From Straminergon stramineum (taxonomy: Eukaryota > Streptophyta > Bryopsida > Hypnales > Calliergonaceae), in the NCBI GenBank assembly GCA_963920665.1, contig OY987265.1, positions 10,173,001 to 10,237,000 of the forward strand: a DNA stretch of 64,000 nt, read 5' to 3'. The notes under the pieces were generated by a model, which ran no database searches, was not told where the DNA came from, and saw only the letters and a list, made by a program, of their open reading frames with translations. A program made the position numbers and the translations under genes. Positions 48,531 through 60,163 of this stretch are shown here, piece by piece. Position 1 is the first letter of the stretch. Every line of letters starts with the position of its first letter.

Positions 48531-50994
48531 CAAAATGGTCATTTTATAATCATGAATCTTTTGTCCTCAAAAAGGATTGAGTGGCCACTGTGGATACTTC
48601 AGGTGCCTAATCATGACTTTGATCATGTTGTGAAATCATATGAAAAATGCTCTACTCAAAGGAGAGAGAACTAGAATTTGTTAATAAGATCTTCATAAAA
48701 AATTTATGGGCAAAAGCCTACCGTCTAATGAAAGCTCTTGAAACCGACTGCGGAACCATATGAGACAGTTTTCTGGTAATAGACGCTTTCGCACTGACTG
48801 ACCAAAACCTTGCCATTGGGGCCGAGCCCATCAAACTCTGTTTCAAAAGAACTCAAAAATTGTTACTTTGCTACATAAATCAATCTGCAAGTGTTTTTCT
48901 TCATATACTTTCTATCAACAAACACCACCTCGAAGTCTTTATATATTGTATGAAATAAATACAACCTAGCAGATTACGACATGAATACTTTGATACATCA
49001 CTGCAATTACTACGGTATGTGCATATGGGAAATTTCATTAAAATGGTGGTATTCCGTACGCCATTTTTCCATTAATTTCCTTCTTTACGCATGGTCTAAA
49101 CGTAAAAAGTGCCAAGTTTCTGGAATACCGCCATTTTAACGAACTTTTAGTTGCAGCCTGAATGGTAGCCACTTAAAATGAATGCCCTCTTTACATTTTA
49201 GGTGGCTACTCTGGGTACCCAAACCTTACTGCAGCATTCCTCAGAGGAAGTAAGACTCAGAGGTAGCTTCTTTCAACCCACCATTTCAACCATACTGCCG
49301 AATTTCTGCAGACAAGTCATTGCTTGTGCACAAAGGATAGCTTCAGCATACTTGCGATGAAACACCTGTGCACGTAACTTACCTTACCACCAGAACAGAA
49401 TTTTAATAGGCGGCCTTTTCAATGCATTCTAAATAATTTCCGGCTGACTGCTGGTTATCACTGTTTTTCATTAACTTATCTAAACCCTCTCCCGGACTTT
49501 TCACTGTTCTCAGCAGGTAGTAAGCTTAACTTAGGTAATTACTGATGTTCAGCTTCGTGCGTCAGTCATGGCCGTACTTAGGGTCACATGAATGCCAGCA
49601 GACCTCTCTGCACTTTGATAGACTTTTTCTACTTGAAAGATGCTGAAGCACAAGTTGTATCATGGAAGAACTTGTGCCGAAGACCCAGATCTGTGGATTG
49701 ATTTAAGACCTTGAGTTGTAGCGAATGCTAGCATGCCGGTAATTAAGCTATAGTAAGAAAAAAGGAAAAAGTGTTTCGGGCATGATTCCGCCTGCTAAAA
49801 CTGAACCCTGTTACCAACTTAAGAGTTCGTGCAAGTGGCTCAAGCGCGGTTTCACTACGTTAAATGTCAATGTCAGTGGCCACTGATCCTTGAATGGAAT
49901 TTGTCTACAGTCACTAATGGTGGTCTACAACCTCCCACTTCGAAAATTCTTAACGTACAGTGCATCAGGAATTCATACACGGGGATAAAAACTTGATCCC
50001 AACAGATTTGGCAATTATGATATTTCCATAAATCTCTCGCCAGATCTACAGATCTACCCAAAATCAGTCGTACACATGTCGCAATGCTTAAAAACAGGAC
50101 CCTAACCTGAGAAATAGATACATGACAACTGAAAATTAGCTGAAGACAGAAAGATTTGCAATTCAGCTCCAAGTTATTGGTAATCGAAAAACTAGTTTTT
50201 TTTTTAATAGATGCAAAACAGGCAATGGATCTTGTCGAAGAAGCCCATACAAACTGGTAGATTTATGGTCTCCCATGAAGGTCCTATTCAAGATCCTATT
50301 GTACAATACTATTGTAGTAATCTAGGAGGTGGAACACAAAACGAAATCACCACCCGTCCACAGAAAACTTGGCTACTTACATCTGGTTCCAGTTTTACCA
50401 CTACCCAGACAAAAGAGGTCTGAAGCTGCTGCTGTCATTGCTTAGCATTCATCTCCCTTACAGCAAAATAATCACAAAACTTACTCAAGCAACTGCCTAC
50501 CCTATTTCTATCCACATTCTTCAGGTCCTCTTTCGTAGTAACCACTGCACTTCTCGCTGCAAGATGAAAAATTCGCAACAGAACCGCCACTCCTCCAGTA
50601 TCAACAAAAAGCCGCCACCTCTCTAATATATCGTTGGAGTGTACTAAAAAAACAGCATCCAATAAATATCGAGGGTGAACTTCACCACACCCTTGCAAGG
50701 GTTATCTAGTGAACAGACCCAAAGGTTTCAGGTTTGCAAGGCTGGGAGATTCCAAAGCACATCTGAGACCCAGTATCCTCGTCCACATAATGGTCAAAAT
50801 TTTCTTCTTTTTTTCACTAAGCAACTGTGTATGGGTCAGTCACTTAACCCCCGTAATATGTATGCCACACCGTACAGTCAAACGGTGGTGATGTTCCTGA
50901 ACCAAATGTAAAGCCAGAAACTAAAAGTACAAAACCTGCAGGAAAGCAAGACCATAACATAGTCTGGCATGTCCAAGTTGCAAATCCCAACTGG
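48531..50994. other. Spacer and probable 3' flank of the kinase gene
   Basis: GC rises toward the kinase. A short hairpin lies at 49038-49139. A run of ten T at 50196-50205 would read as poly(A) on the kinase strand and might mark a retrocopy tail, but this is weak. No coding region is supported. Confidence 0.45.
49038..49139. repeat. Short terminal-inverted-repeat hairpin (possible MITE)
   Basis: 'ttaaaatggtggtattcc' at 49038 pairs with its complement at 49122-49139, with one mismatch in 18. The interior is about 65 bp. The TTA and TAA at the tips may belong to the repeat rather than being a clean duplication, so a Tourist-like MITE is possible but unproven. Confidence 0.55.
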
Positions 50995-52479
50995 TTACTC
51001 ATGCGTGAGGAAGTCGGTAATCCCAAGAGTGCACCGCAAGGTTTGATGCCCCACTCCGCCATTCCCCTTCCGCATCATCGCCACAAACATCTTATAATCA
51101 ATCGTCCCATCATGATCCACATCCACTTCATGAATCAAATCCTCAATCCGCACATCTTCCATATTAAACTCGTGACAAACCTCCAGCACCTCATCCATGG
51201 TGATATGCCCACTCCCATCCTTATCGAAGTACTGAAAGGCCGCAAACAGATTCTCCTCTAGCTCAATGTGATTCAAGCTCAGAGTCGCAGCTAGAAACTC
51301 CCCGTAGTCGATGATCCCATCCTGATCCACATCTGCCGCATCCATAAGATCAAAAATCTCGGCTTCCTTCAGTGTAGTTCCAGCTCTCAGCAGCCCTTCT
51401 TTCAGCTCCTCAAAGGAAATCGCACCATCGTTATCACTATCAAGCGCAGAGAAAATCTCCTTCAAGCCTGCAATCTCCTCCTCAGACAGCTTCTCAGCAA
51501 TGATCCGGATGGCCAGCTTCTTCAGCTTGTTCATGGCCGCAAATTGCTTCAACCGGAACTGAACCACATTTGCAAGCGGTTTGTGCGGCGCCACACCATC
51601 TTCACGAATCCAAGGATGCTTCAAAACCTCAGAAGCTGTGTAACGTTTGAGTGGATCAGGGTTCAACATCTTACGAAGCAAATCTTTCGCTCCTTCACTG
51701 ATGTTCGGCCATGGATCAGCAGCAAAGCTGGGCGGCTCCCCTTTCATCACCTCCTCGAAGATCCCTTGCACAGTTTCAGCCCAAAACGGAGGCGCCCCGC
51801 TCAACAAAATGTACAAAATCACGCCTGCACTCCAGATATCCGCCTCAGGACCATAGTTTCGGTCCAAAACCTCAGGTGCCACGTAGAACGGGCTCCCCAC
51901 AATCTCGCTGAACACATCACCAGGCTCAAAGAAGCGTGACGAGCCGAAGTCTGCAGCTTTCAAAACAGAGTCATCATGTTTGGAGACGAACAAGAAATTC
52001 TCAGGTTTCAAGTCACGGTGGACGACCCCCGAGTTGTGGCAAGCTTCAACCACACCAACAATGGTGCGTGTGAGATCAGCTGCTTTGGCTTCAGTGTAGG
52101 TCCCCCGCTCGATGATGCGGTCGAAAAGCTCGCCACCTTCACAAAGTTCCATCACTAAGTAAACTGTGGTGGCGTCCTCGTAGGCGCCCTTGATGGCCAC
52201 CACGTTGGGGTGGCCAGCCAGATGGTACATGACTTCAACCTCGCGACCCACATTCTCGAGCTCTTCCTCAGAGATGAGCTTGCGCTTGGGGATGCACTTG
52301 CAGGCGTACTTGAGACCTGTGGCAATTTCAGTGCACAAGTAGGTGATGCCGAATTGGCCCTCGCCAAGCTTGCGGCCGAGCGTATAAAGATCTTTCAGGT
52401 CTTCGCTCTTGTGCTGGAGGACGGTGTCGTAAGAGGGGAGGGGTTGCTCGAGTGGACTCCAGGTGATGACGTCGGCCAT
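50995..52479 (-). CDS. Calcium-dependent protein kinase (CDPK/CPK), intronless
   Basis: A Ser/Thr kinase that couples cytosolic Ca2+ to phosphorylation. From the start at 52479 (MADVITW), 494 residues. Kinase domain ~32-290: glycine loop LGEGQFG (38-44), ATP lysine K61, gatekeeper M110, HRDLKPEN (H154-N161), DFG (177-179) followed by Ser, YVAPE (199-203). The autoinhibitory junction follows (~299-330; [21 protein letters not shown]). Four EF-hand loops sit at 347-358, 383-394, 419-430 and 453-464; the last ends in Met (M464) where Glu is expected. The frame opens at an upstream ATG (52602), but that 41-residue extension contains a repeated ALLGFQ segment and the inner ATG has a stronger context (G at -3 and +4), so I prefer 52479. 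Neither start gives Gly-2, so N-myristoylation is not expected. No intron interrupts the frame, unusual for the family. Group I is my guess; ATG choice is the main doubt. Confidence 0.95.
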   Translation of the reverse strand: MADVITWSPLEQPLPSYDTVLQHKSEDLKDLYTLGRKLGEGQFGITYLCTEIATGLKYACKCIPKRKLISEEELENVGREVEVMYHLAGHPNVVAIKGAYEDATTVYLVMELCEGGELFDRIIERGTYTEAKAADLTRTIVGVVEACHNSGVVHRDLKPENFLFVSKHDDSVLKAADFGSSRFFEPGDVFSEIVGSPFYVAPEVLDRNYGPEADIWSAGVILYILLSGAPPFWAETVQGIFEEVMKGEPPSFAADPWPNISEGAKDLLRKMLNPDPLKRYTASEVLKHPWIREDGVAPHKPLANVVQFRLKQFAAMNKLKKLAIRIIAEKLSEEEIAGLKEIFSALDSDNDGAISFEELKEGLLRAGTTLKEAEIFDLMDAADVDQDGIIDYGEFLAATLSLNHIELEENLFAAFQYFDKDGSGHITMDEVLEVCHEFNMEDVRIEDLIHEVDVDHDGTIDYKMFVAMMRKGNGGVGHQTLRCTLGITDFLTHE

Positions 52480-53960
52480 GGCAGGGGGGAAGTGAAGGGG
52501 AAAAGGTTGGAAGCCTAACAAGGCTGGCAAAGATTGAAAGCCTAACAAGGCTTGCCTAACTGAGCGCTTGCAGCAACTAAGTCGCTTGTTGATCCTGCAC
52601 ATAATCCAACGGTGTTTTGTCTTAGACGTTGAACCAGTTTTGACGGTCTTAGATAATTACAGGAATGCGCCATTGTTGATCGAAAAGGCGAACTACATCT
52701 TCAACGACCAAGTCCACTTCATCATAGTCTAGGCTATGGACGCAAAAGAATGTTGACAGCACAAGATCAGAAACTTGCTACAGACTTGCGTGAAAAGACC
52801 ATGCCTGGTACTTTGGTACTGATTGAATAAGGCTTACGACAAAGAATGCGCGACCCCAGAAATTGACAGAGCAGAACGAATGCAAATAGGCTGTGGAAAC
52901 GAAAGAAAGACGTAGACAAGAAGAGCCAAATTGTGGAGTGTTTTTCAGGAGACACCCATTGTGTGCTCTATGTAGACAGCATGTACCAGAGGAGTACATT
53001 TCAGGGTCGTCCCCAGGAAAATTATCTTTGAACTCAAATTTTGAACAGGCTATGGAACAGCCATGCTCTTGTTTTCGATTCGGACCTCACTATAATTCCT
53101 AAACCCAGAAGCTACCAAAGCACGACAACTGCAAACAGTAGAGTGAGAGAGGGAATCGCAACTCACCAGTATTGAGATTGAAAACGGTTTGGGCTTCTCA
53201 AGGGTCACCGCAGTTCGACTTGTAGACATCCATCTTGTCAAGTTTTTCTTGAAGCTTGAATGCCGACCAAAACTTGCACAGAAATCCTACAGTCGTTCAA
53301 TGCGTCCAATGCCGTTCAAATTATCACAGTTTATTCGCTCTCCAAAACGGTGATGGCGTTACACAAGTGGAAATTCCTGAGGTCCAAAATTTTCTCCGTT
53401 GTTCAAGAACTTATTCATACCGAGCCAAGAAAGACCATTCCTTGACCTAACTTGCAGCGCACTACACGTGACGCCCTTGCCACTAATCGAAAACTCCCCA
53501 ACAGACAGTCCCTCCTCCTCAAGAAACAACCTCGAAACTCAAAGATACACCAATCTCCCCCAAAACAAACCCCCAAGAGCCCTTGCACACGTCCACAAAA
53601 GACACAGCCTTTGCACGCGTCTACAAAATGCACAGCTCTTGCAGACACTCAAATGTACCAGAGTTCCCCCCAAAGATCAGGAATTTATAAGTTATTACCC
53701 CACCCACACCAAACACAAAATCTCAAGACTCCCAGTAACCGAAACTTCGACTGCTGAGGAGGACGCGGAGATCTAGACCCCACACCTTGAATTCCGGCAC
53801 CAAAGACGCAGCCAACCCCGGATTCACTGCAATGAGCTCAAAGCATCAAATTGAGTAGCCAAAAGCATCAAATGAAGTGCAAAAAGCATCAACGTGACTG
53901 ATCACCCAAGGAAGGAAGGAAGGGAGCAAAGCAAGCAGGATGTGGGCTTGTGAGAGAAGC
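52480..53960 (-). promoter_or_regulatory. Probable 5' UTR/promoter region of the CDPK gene
   Basis: A GC-moderate, repeat-poor segment upstream of the kinase. Just before the preferred start is a direct repeat of 'agcctaacaaggctgg' type (52511-52555), which encodes the ALLGFQ duplication if the longer start were used. No clear TATA box was identified. Open frames on both strands here show no domain and are taken as chance. Confidence 0.35.
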
Positions 53961-56400
53961 AAGCAAGAAGGCTGGGGACTGGGGACTGTTGTGTGGCTGC
54001 TAGAAGGTTCCTTGGAAATACAGCGTCCTGGAGGTGGAGAAGCTAATTATAGTGACGGCCGCGTTCAGGGAATGAGGAAAGCAAGAGCAACACTCCAATG
54101 GGGCTACCCTACTGTAGCTTGCTGGCAAATTTTGGTTGCTGTGGGACTTCAAAATGATGGGGCAACAGAAATATCCACATCCAGAACGCCACCCAAGTTC
54201 GTCTATTACTGTGGAGTTTGCGTTGGTAGGGTTTGTTGGACGTGAAGTAGGGCTCCAGAAATAGACTGGTGGTGTTGTTTGAAGACTGGAGTTGAAAACC
54301 TGGATTTTTGGGCTCCCCTCGTGGGATGTAAGTTACGGTGACTTTACAGTAATAACTACACCTAAAATCGCACAAAATAAGCGATTCAGCATGGTTCCCA
54401 TTATTATATTGGAAAACTTTTTGTGGGATCTTGTTGGTAATCAAAAGGGAATTCTCAGTTTTCTTAGAATACATTTTTTGGACACCATATGAAAAAATTA
54501 TGAATTTTCAAAGTATTGAGAATAGGTACTTCTAAAATCAACCATAGACTCTCATGAATAGTGGGAATTAGAGTTTTTTTTATTGGCAAAATTTCATCAG
54601 ATCTATCAAAATCTCGCAAATCTAGTGAAGTCAACACAAGGGGTACTAGTCCAAAAAAAAAGCCATGTTGGGAATACATTTTAGGCAAGAATCTAGCCTA
54701 GTTAGTTTTAGAAAGCGGTTGAAATTAGGTGTAGTTACCTTACTCTTGCTTAAATATTTTTGCTCTTGCAAGACCACTCAGTTTGTGGCAACTATAGTAA
54801 GTGCAACATGAAAACTTGAGTTTATGTTAAAATTTCCATTTGTGTCAACAAAAAAACTTAGCCTTCAGTTTAGGCAATTTTAAATATATTCTTTAAAAAG
54901 AAGATTGGGCAAATCCATCTCTACATTACATTTCATGGAGGAGAAATATGGTGATCTCATGTTATAGAAATCATAAAATTTGTAGTGGTATATTCTTATT
55001 ACAACTCATGAGGTTGACTTTTGAGATTTTTCACTATACCATTTGTTATATTGAATTTCTATAGGTCATCATACTATCAATGACTAAGAACATTGTCATT
55101 TTTGGAATGTACTCCACACTCATCTAGCTTGATGTTAGGAGGGGTAGGCTTTCCCTTCATCCCCCACCCCAAACATAAGAAGTAAGATTTTTAGCCCGGA
55201 GACTTCAAGAAATGACCTTTGCACTCCATGATGCAATGCTTGACCACTTTTTCCCCTTATTTGGATATCCAAATTCTTACCTTATCATGTTTTATTTATT
55301 GTATTTGTTGTCAAAATTAACTTTAGAGAAGGTAGTTGGACTTGTTGGATAAATGATACCATCAAAATATAAAAGTCACCCTCATTAGGTTTGAATGGTA
55401 GGCATGAATAAAAGAATAAACCCAACTAGTATCCTAAGTGGTGGAAATGTATCCCCTAGAACTTGTTTGGTATATCTCCCTTCCTATGCAAGTATAATAA
55501 TGCTCTAATGCTTTAATTTACTCTCAAAATAAATATCTCACCATTTTAGGTCACAAGTTTTCTACTTCCTCTTCAATAAGACTTTTCTTCAAATTGAAAA
55601 AAAATTGAAAACATACAAACAAAAACTTATTAGAGTTCATCATAAACATCTTCCTAATTTGTAAAAGGAGTGTCAAAGGAAGGCTTAACTAAGAATAGTA
55701 CAAAAGAAACACAACACCAAATTCCATTGGACCTAGTTTTGGTGCTTTAAGGAATTTTGTCTTGTGTTTTTCTCAAATTTGGACTCTTGGCCCTTCATTG
55801 CATGCACTTTACAGTTAACTCCCAAAGGATTGGGGGTGTTTGAGCAAAGCTCTTGTTTTCTAGACTAGATCTTGTAACAAGCATAATTTCTCAAATGTGT
55901 GATATGATTTTAATGATCACTACTATTGAAATAAAAGAAGACTTGTGTAGCTTTATTATGAAAAAAACATCGACAAAATCGCACAATTTTTGAAAAAATG
56001 CCACCTTTGACAAAAGTGATGAAAGATATCCTATTCAGCAAAACTTTGTACATAGGCTAAAATTGGAATGCTCAAAAGTGATCCAAAAACTTTGATTTTT
56101 TTTTCCACAAGTACATATCATGATGATTTAGATGTATAATTTCTTTCTAATCATTTTGAGGTGTGGAAAAAAAGATATGAGCACGTGAAGTGATAGCCCA
56201 GAGTACTTTTCCTTTTCTCAAAAAATTCACCAAAAAGGGTTCACTCAATCATTTTTCAATTGGATTGTACCAATAGATTCAACAAAAAAAATCATCAAGG
56301 GTCTCTTTGTTGGTCACGGACTATTAGTGAGGTTCACATTCCGAATTTTCTACAAATGTAGTTGTAGAAGCCATGTGGTGGTTTTATGGTCCTTTAGGGG
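53961..56400. other. Spacer, no supported gene
   Basis: 54478-54566 is the inverted partner of 46436-46519. Near 54087, 'gagcaacactccaatgg' resembles the start of PIF-type MITEs, but no partner end was found. From 54.6 kb on the sequence is AT-rich. The segment ending at 56404 carries the terminus 'ggtcctttaggggttaa' (56388-56404). Confidence 0.4.
54478..54566 (-). repeat. ~85-bp repeat, - copy of the pair flanking the kinase locus
   Basis: The reverse complement matches 46436-46519 through 'gagagtctatggttgatttt', 'gaaaattcataa' and 'tcatatggtgtc'. The copies face each other across about 8 kb that includes the kinase gene. Confidence 0.75.
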
Positions 56401-56633
56401 TTAACTCTATTCCTTCATCCAATTTCCAGTCACTTTTGGTTGGCTTTCACTAAGTGGCCATGAAACACAACAGTAAACTCCATTGGACTTAGTTTCGGTG
56501 CTTCAAGGAGTTTCATTATGTGTTTTTCTCAAACTCAGACTCTTGGTCCCTCATTGCACACACTTTACAATTAACTCTATTCCTTCCTCCAATTTCCAGT
56601 CACTTTTGGCTTGCTTGCAGTTGAGTCGCCATT
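55710..56633 (+). repeat. Nested direct duplications (115 bp and 60 bp)
   Basis: 55710-55824 is repeated at 56465-56578: 'ccattggacctagtttt' and 'ggactcttggcccttcattg' recur with a few changes. Separately, 56401-56460 ('ttaactctattccttcatcc', then 'aatttccagtcacttttgg') is repeated at 56571-56630, period 170 bp. The second copies lead directly into the exon-like sequence at 56624-56802. Confidence 0.85.
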
Positions 56634-56802
56634 TGCAGACGCTCCGTCGTTTGTTTTGCGGGCAGCAGGGTCAGCGACGGAGGCGTTGCCGTCACACTGC
56701 AGGCTTTTTGTGCTGCCTGCTGTTCCGTGCAACGATGAAGATCCGGAGGAACCCTTTGGGATATTCTTTGGAGCGCTGGCTGTCAAAGCCGGCAACAACT
56801 GA
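56621..56802 (+). other. Exon-like GC-rich segment, unidentified
   Basis: After a plausible splice acceptor (cttgcttgcag, ending at 56620) the + frame stays open to a TGA at 56802. It reads about 60 residues: VESPFADAPSFVLRAAGSAT, then a short stretch, then LPAVPCNDEDPEEPFGIFFG and ALAVKAGNN. Composition is balanced and clearly richer in GC than the flanks, as expected of a terminal coding exon, and 56.8-57.9 kb could be its 3' UTR. No upstream exon was found and I do not recognise the protein. It could be a captured gene fragment, since the acceptor lies within a local duplication. Confidence 0.3.
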
Positions 56803-58617
56803 ACTTCTCATCCAATTCAAAGCTTTTCTATTCTGTGTTGCCTGGGTCCCCAGCAGACTGACGAATGGACAGAGACAACGGGAGCCCCACTCCCTCACTC
56901 CACTGCAGCATTTTTGGAGCCTCGCAATAACTTACCTTACTCAAATGAAACATGAACAGTTTAGCCAAGTACTTGTCATCCTACCATACGAACAACTAAG
57001 CTTACCTTGCCTGCTGGCAAACCTCCCCGATAATAACAGTGATGAGAGCATGATCCTTCGGAGTATGACATGGACAGTTACGAAGGAGGTGCTGATGGAG
57101 TTCATTCAAATTCGTTGTCTGCAAAACCCGACGGATATCTTCTACAGATGCGGCCTTTCAGGAAATTAGAATACAATAATTAGGTTTTCATTAACTTTGA
57201 GTGTGGCAGCTGTCCAATTCCGCCTCGTTGTTTGATTAGTGAAGAAGATCAATGGCGAGTCATGGAATGTGTGTAGGAAGCCGGTGGCCGACACTGGCTA
57301 TCACTTTTGAAGCTTCCAGTCTTCTTTCATAATCCGGTAGCGTGAATTGTTGATTATCTTATCTCAAGATAAAAAACAACCATTCGGAGTGCTGCTCAAG
57401 CAACCATCGATTTCATGGAAAATATGGTCTGTTTGAAATCATTTCATTCAAAGTATTTCATTACTTGATTTAAAAATGAACTTTTCATACCACTTAAATA
57501 GCTGGGTTTTCGTCGTCTTTCCCAGCATTGACAAGGTCATGATAGAAGCTTCAGATGGCACGGATTTTTTGTGGAGTCCTCTGGAATTTGCCCACACGCT
57601 TGTATGTACGTTTCCACTGTTGTGATTGTTGCTTCGAAGCATCTCCGGGAATAACATGTGGACAGTCTTTTCAACACTTGGTTTTGGGTTTATCAATTCA
57701 ACATGTGGCCATTCTTCACCCCAGATGGCTGTTGCGTAACAGATTGCCTGAGCTGCTGGGACTCTCGAATCCTACTCGAATTCATGAGGCGTGCCCAAAC
57801 ACATGACCCATCTGCTCATAATAAACTACTGGGCCCGGCAGCTTATAGTCTCTGCACCGCAGAAGAGGAAGCTTTGCATCCCAACGGAAGCTATTGTGAG
57901 GAAGTTTGAGTACTTTACTCAAAAAGTGAATCACTTTATTGATTAAAGAAATGAAAAAGAGAGAGACGATCTATTACTTCATCACTTTTCCCATTCTAGT
58001 TCCACGTTTTGTATGCAATGGGGAACAAAGCCTCTCAAAGCATAGCTACTTGCCAGTTTCAAAGGCTACATCTCAAATTTCCCCAATCACTAACATGAAA
58101 TTGCACTATATATATTAATTTAATGCATGCTATTACATGACTTTGGCATGTGATCGTATAACCGGCTTTTAGATGGTTTTCATATTGTTTACAATTAAGC
58201 AACTCTACAAAAGTTTTACTATATAAGAGAGTAAATGAATTTCTCATAGGTTATTATATTTTAATCTCATACATGATTCATTCCATCTACAATATTGGTG
58301 AGAGAGTTATGAAGAATCTTCTTTGTTTTAGGCAATCAAATCATTTTATTGGAATAATCAATTATTACAAGATTATGTTTTTTAACTCAATTTCCACAAG
58401 ATACTATAGTTGGATAAGTCAAGAATTTTTTTCTTTTTTTTTTTGCAATGAAAATTATGGCAGTTTCAAAGTTGGTGTTTCTAAGTAAAACATAGTCATG
58501 AAACTTTAGGGGGTTAAAGATTCAAGATTTTTGCTTTGAACAAATGAGAAGATATTTGGATGAAACATTGGTTTGAAGCACTCTATTCACTGTTCACAAT
58601 ACGAATGTAGGTAGAAA

Positions 58618-58657
58618 CTCTCTTAGTCCATAGTGTTGGGACTATGCACTAAGAGAG
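58618..58657. repeat. Short hairpin, 16-bp arms
   Basis: 'ctctcttagtccatag' (58618-58633) pairs with 'ctatgcactaagagag' (58642-58657) at 15 of 16 positions across an 8-base loop. A related 'cataagagaggtt' lies near 58800. Confidence 0.75.
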
Positions 58658-60077
58658 GTTTAAGCATTTGTAGATGTGCATTAATGGTCACTAACTAACA
58701 TGGCATCTAACTACACTACTTTTTAGGAAAAATTCTTGAAATTGGGCCCACTCACCAACCTCTCTATTGTTTATTCTTCACTAAATTAACAAAGTATGTC
58801 ATAAGAGAGGTTCAATTTGTATAAGCGTTGTCAAGATTCAACTCCGAAAAGCCCAAATGATCATTCTTTGATCAATGCCCCTCAATCATGGATAGGGGCA
58901 GTCTCCCTAAAAGAAAAAAAAATTAATCAAGAGGCACGTGCTTTAATTTCTTTCCTGTGTCACTAAGGTAGAAGGCTCAAGAATGGCACATTTAAGGAGA
59001 AAAACAAATGTGTGGAAGAAACTAGACGGCCAATGATTTCCAATTTTTTTTTGTAGATAGAGAAATGGAAAAGAAACAAACTGTAATTTAAATTGTAATT
59101 TTTTGACTTTGAATGAATTAGATATGATCTTCCAAAGTGAAGAGTCTATAGGTTGCTATTGTTGGTCATAGACTTAGCAACAATGAATTAAGATGTGCCT
59201 TTGAAAAGAGCAGATCAGTCCAAAAATTAATGAAGTGGTTGCTCACTTTGTTCAGAAAAGTTCCATAATGCATAAATAGAGTGTCCTAAATCAAGCAAGC
59301 AAGAGAAAAATATACCCTGAAATTATACCATTTCTTTCTTATTGTCATCTTGAATTCTGTGTTCACAATTAAATGATGCATTCATGATTAGTGAATCAAA
59401 CAGAATAGTAATCCAAAAGCAATGCTCACTGCCCTAAAATCACCCACTTACAATCACATTTTCCTACTTCCAAAAATGGTGTCCATTTCAGCAACCACAT
59501 GCTTTGTATATGGATGACTCCTATGGTCGATTCTAAATGCCCAGTCCATTTAACCCTTGAATGCCAGGCTGGTGATCGTGGAAATCAGGCATTTTGGAAC
59601 CGTGTGACATCATCTACTTTACAAAAATAAAAAATAATCATTGGGAGTCAAACTACTGTTGAAGATCTTCCTTTTTCACCCCTAATTCTGAGGATAAATA
59701 GTTGCACTTCTGTCCTATACATGAGAATTCCTTGTCATTCATCGGACGAAAAACGTCTGCCTCGGCGTTTAGGGGTTAAGGACCTCCTCCTCGACATAAG
59801 TTGTTGCTTCTGTTTTTGAGCCCAATCATCACACGTGGACGCATTGGGGGCCTCAAAGGAGCTGCACTAACAGAATCGCATTTTGGCAGGCATGGGCTGC
59901 TCGGACTTAACAATTGATTTTGTCTTAAATTAGTGTTCTTGGCGAAATAGTGTTCTTACCTTGGGAATCCAGGATTTCTGTACAGGACAGGACTGTAGTG
60001 AGAAACAGGAGAATTATAGCTTATCACCGATCCTAGGGAGGGGGAGGCCGCCGGGACCTACTCCTAGATAAAAAGGC

Positions 60078-60163
60078 AAAAAGAGGGGGAGGGGGAGGGA
60101 AAAAAGGAAAAAGGAGGGGGAAGAAGGAAAAAGAAAAAAAAGAAAAAAAGAGAAAAGAAAGAA
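60078..60163 (+). repeat. 86-bp uninterrupted polypurine tract
   Basis: Every base from 60078 to 60163 is A or G, in G-rich blocks ('agagggggagggggaggg') passing into A-rich blocks ('aagaaaaaaaagaaaaaaag'). Such tracts can form triplex DNA. Confidence 0.95.

Noticed and set aside
51544..51939. Plus-strand frames across the kinase gene
   Set aside because: Shadows of the GC-rich CDPK coding sequence.
54087..54110. PIF-type MITE start (gagcaacactccaatgg)
   Set aside because: No matching inverted end or target duplication was found nearby.
56483..57169. 228-codon plus-strand frame
   Set aside because: It starts inside a duplicated non-coding block and uses a different frame from the better exon-like reading at 56621-56802; composition is unlike a protein (many Arg, Cys and Gln from GC shifts).
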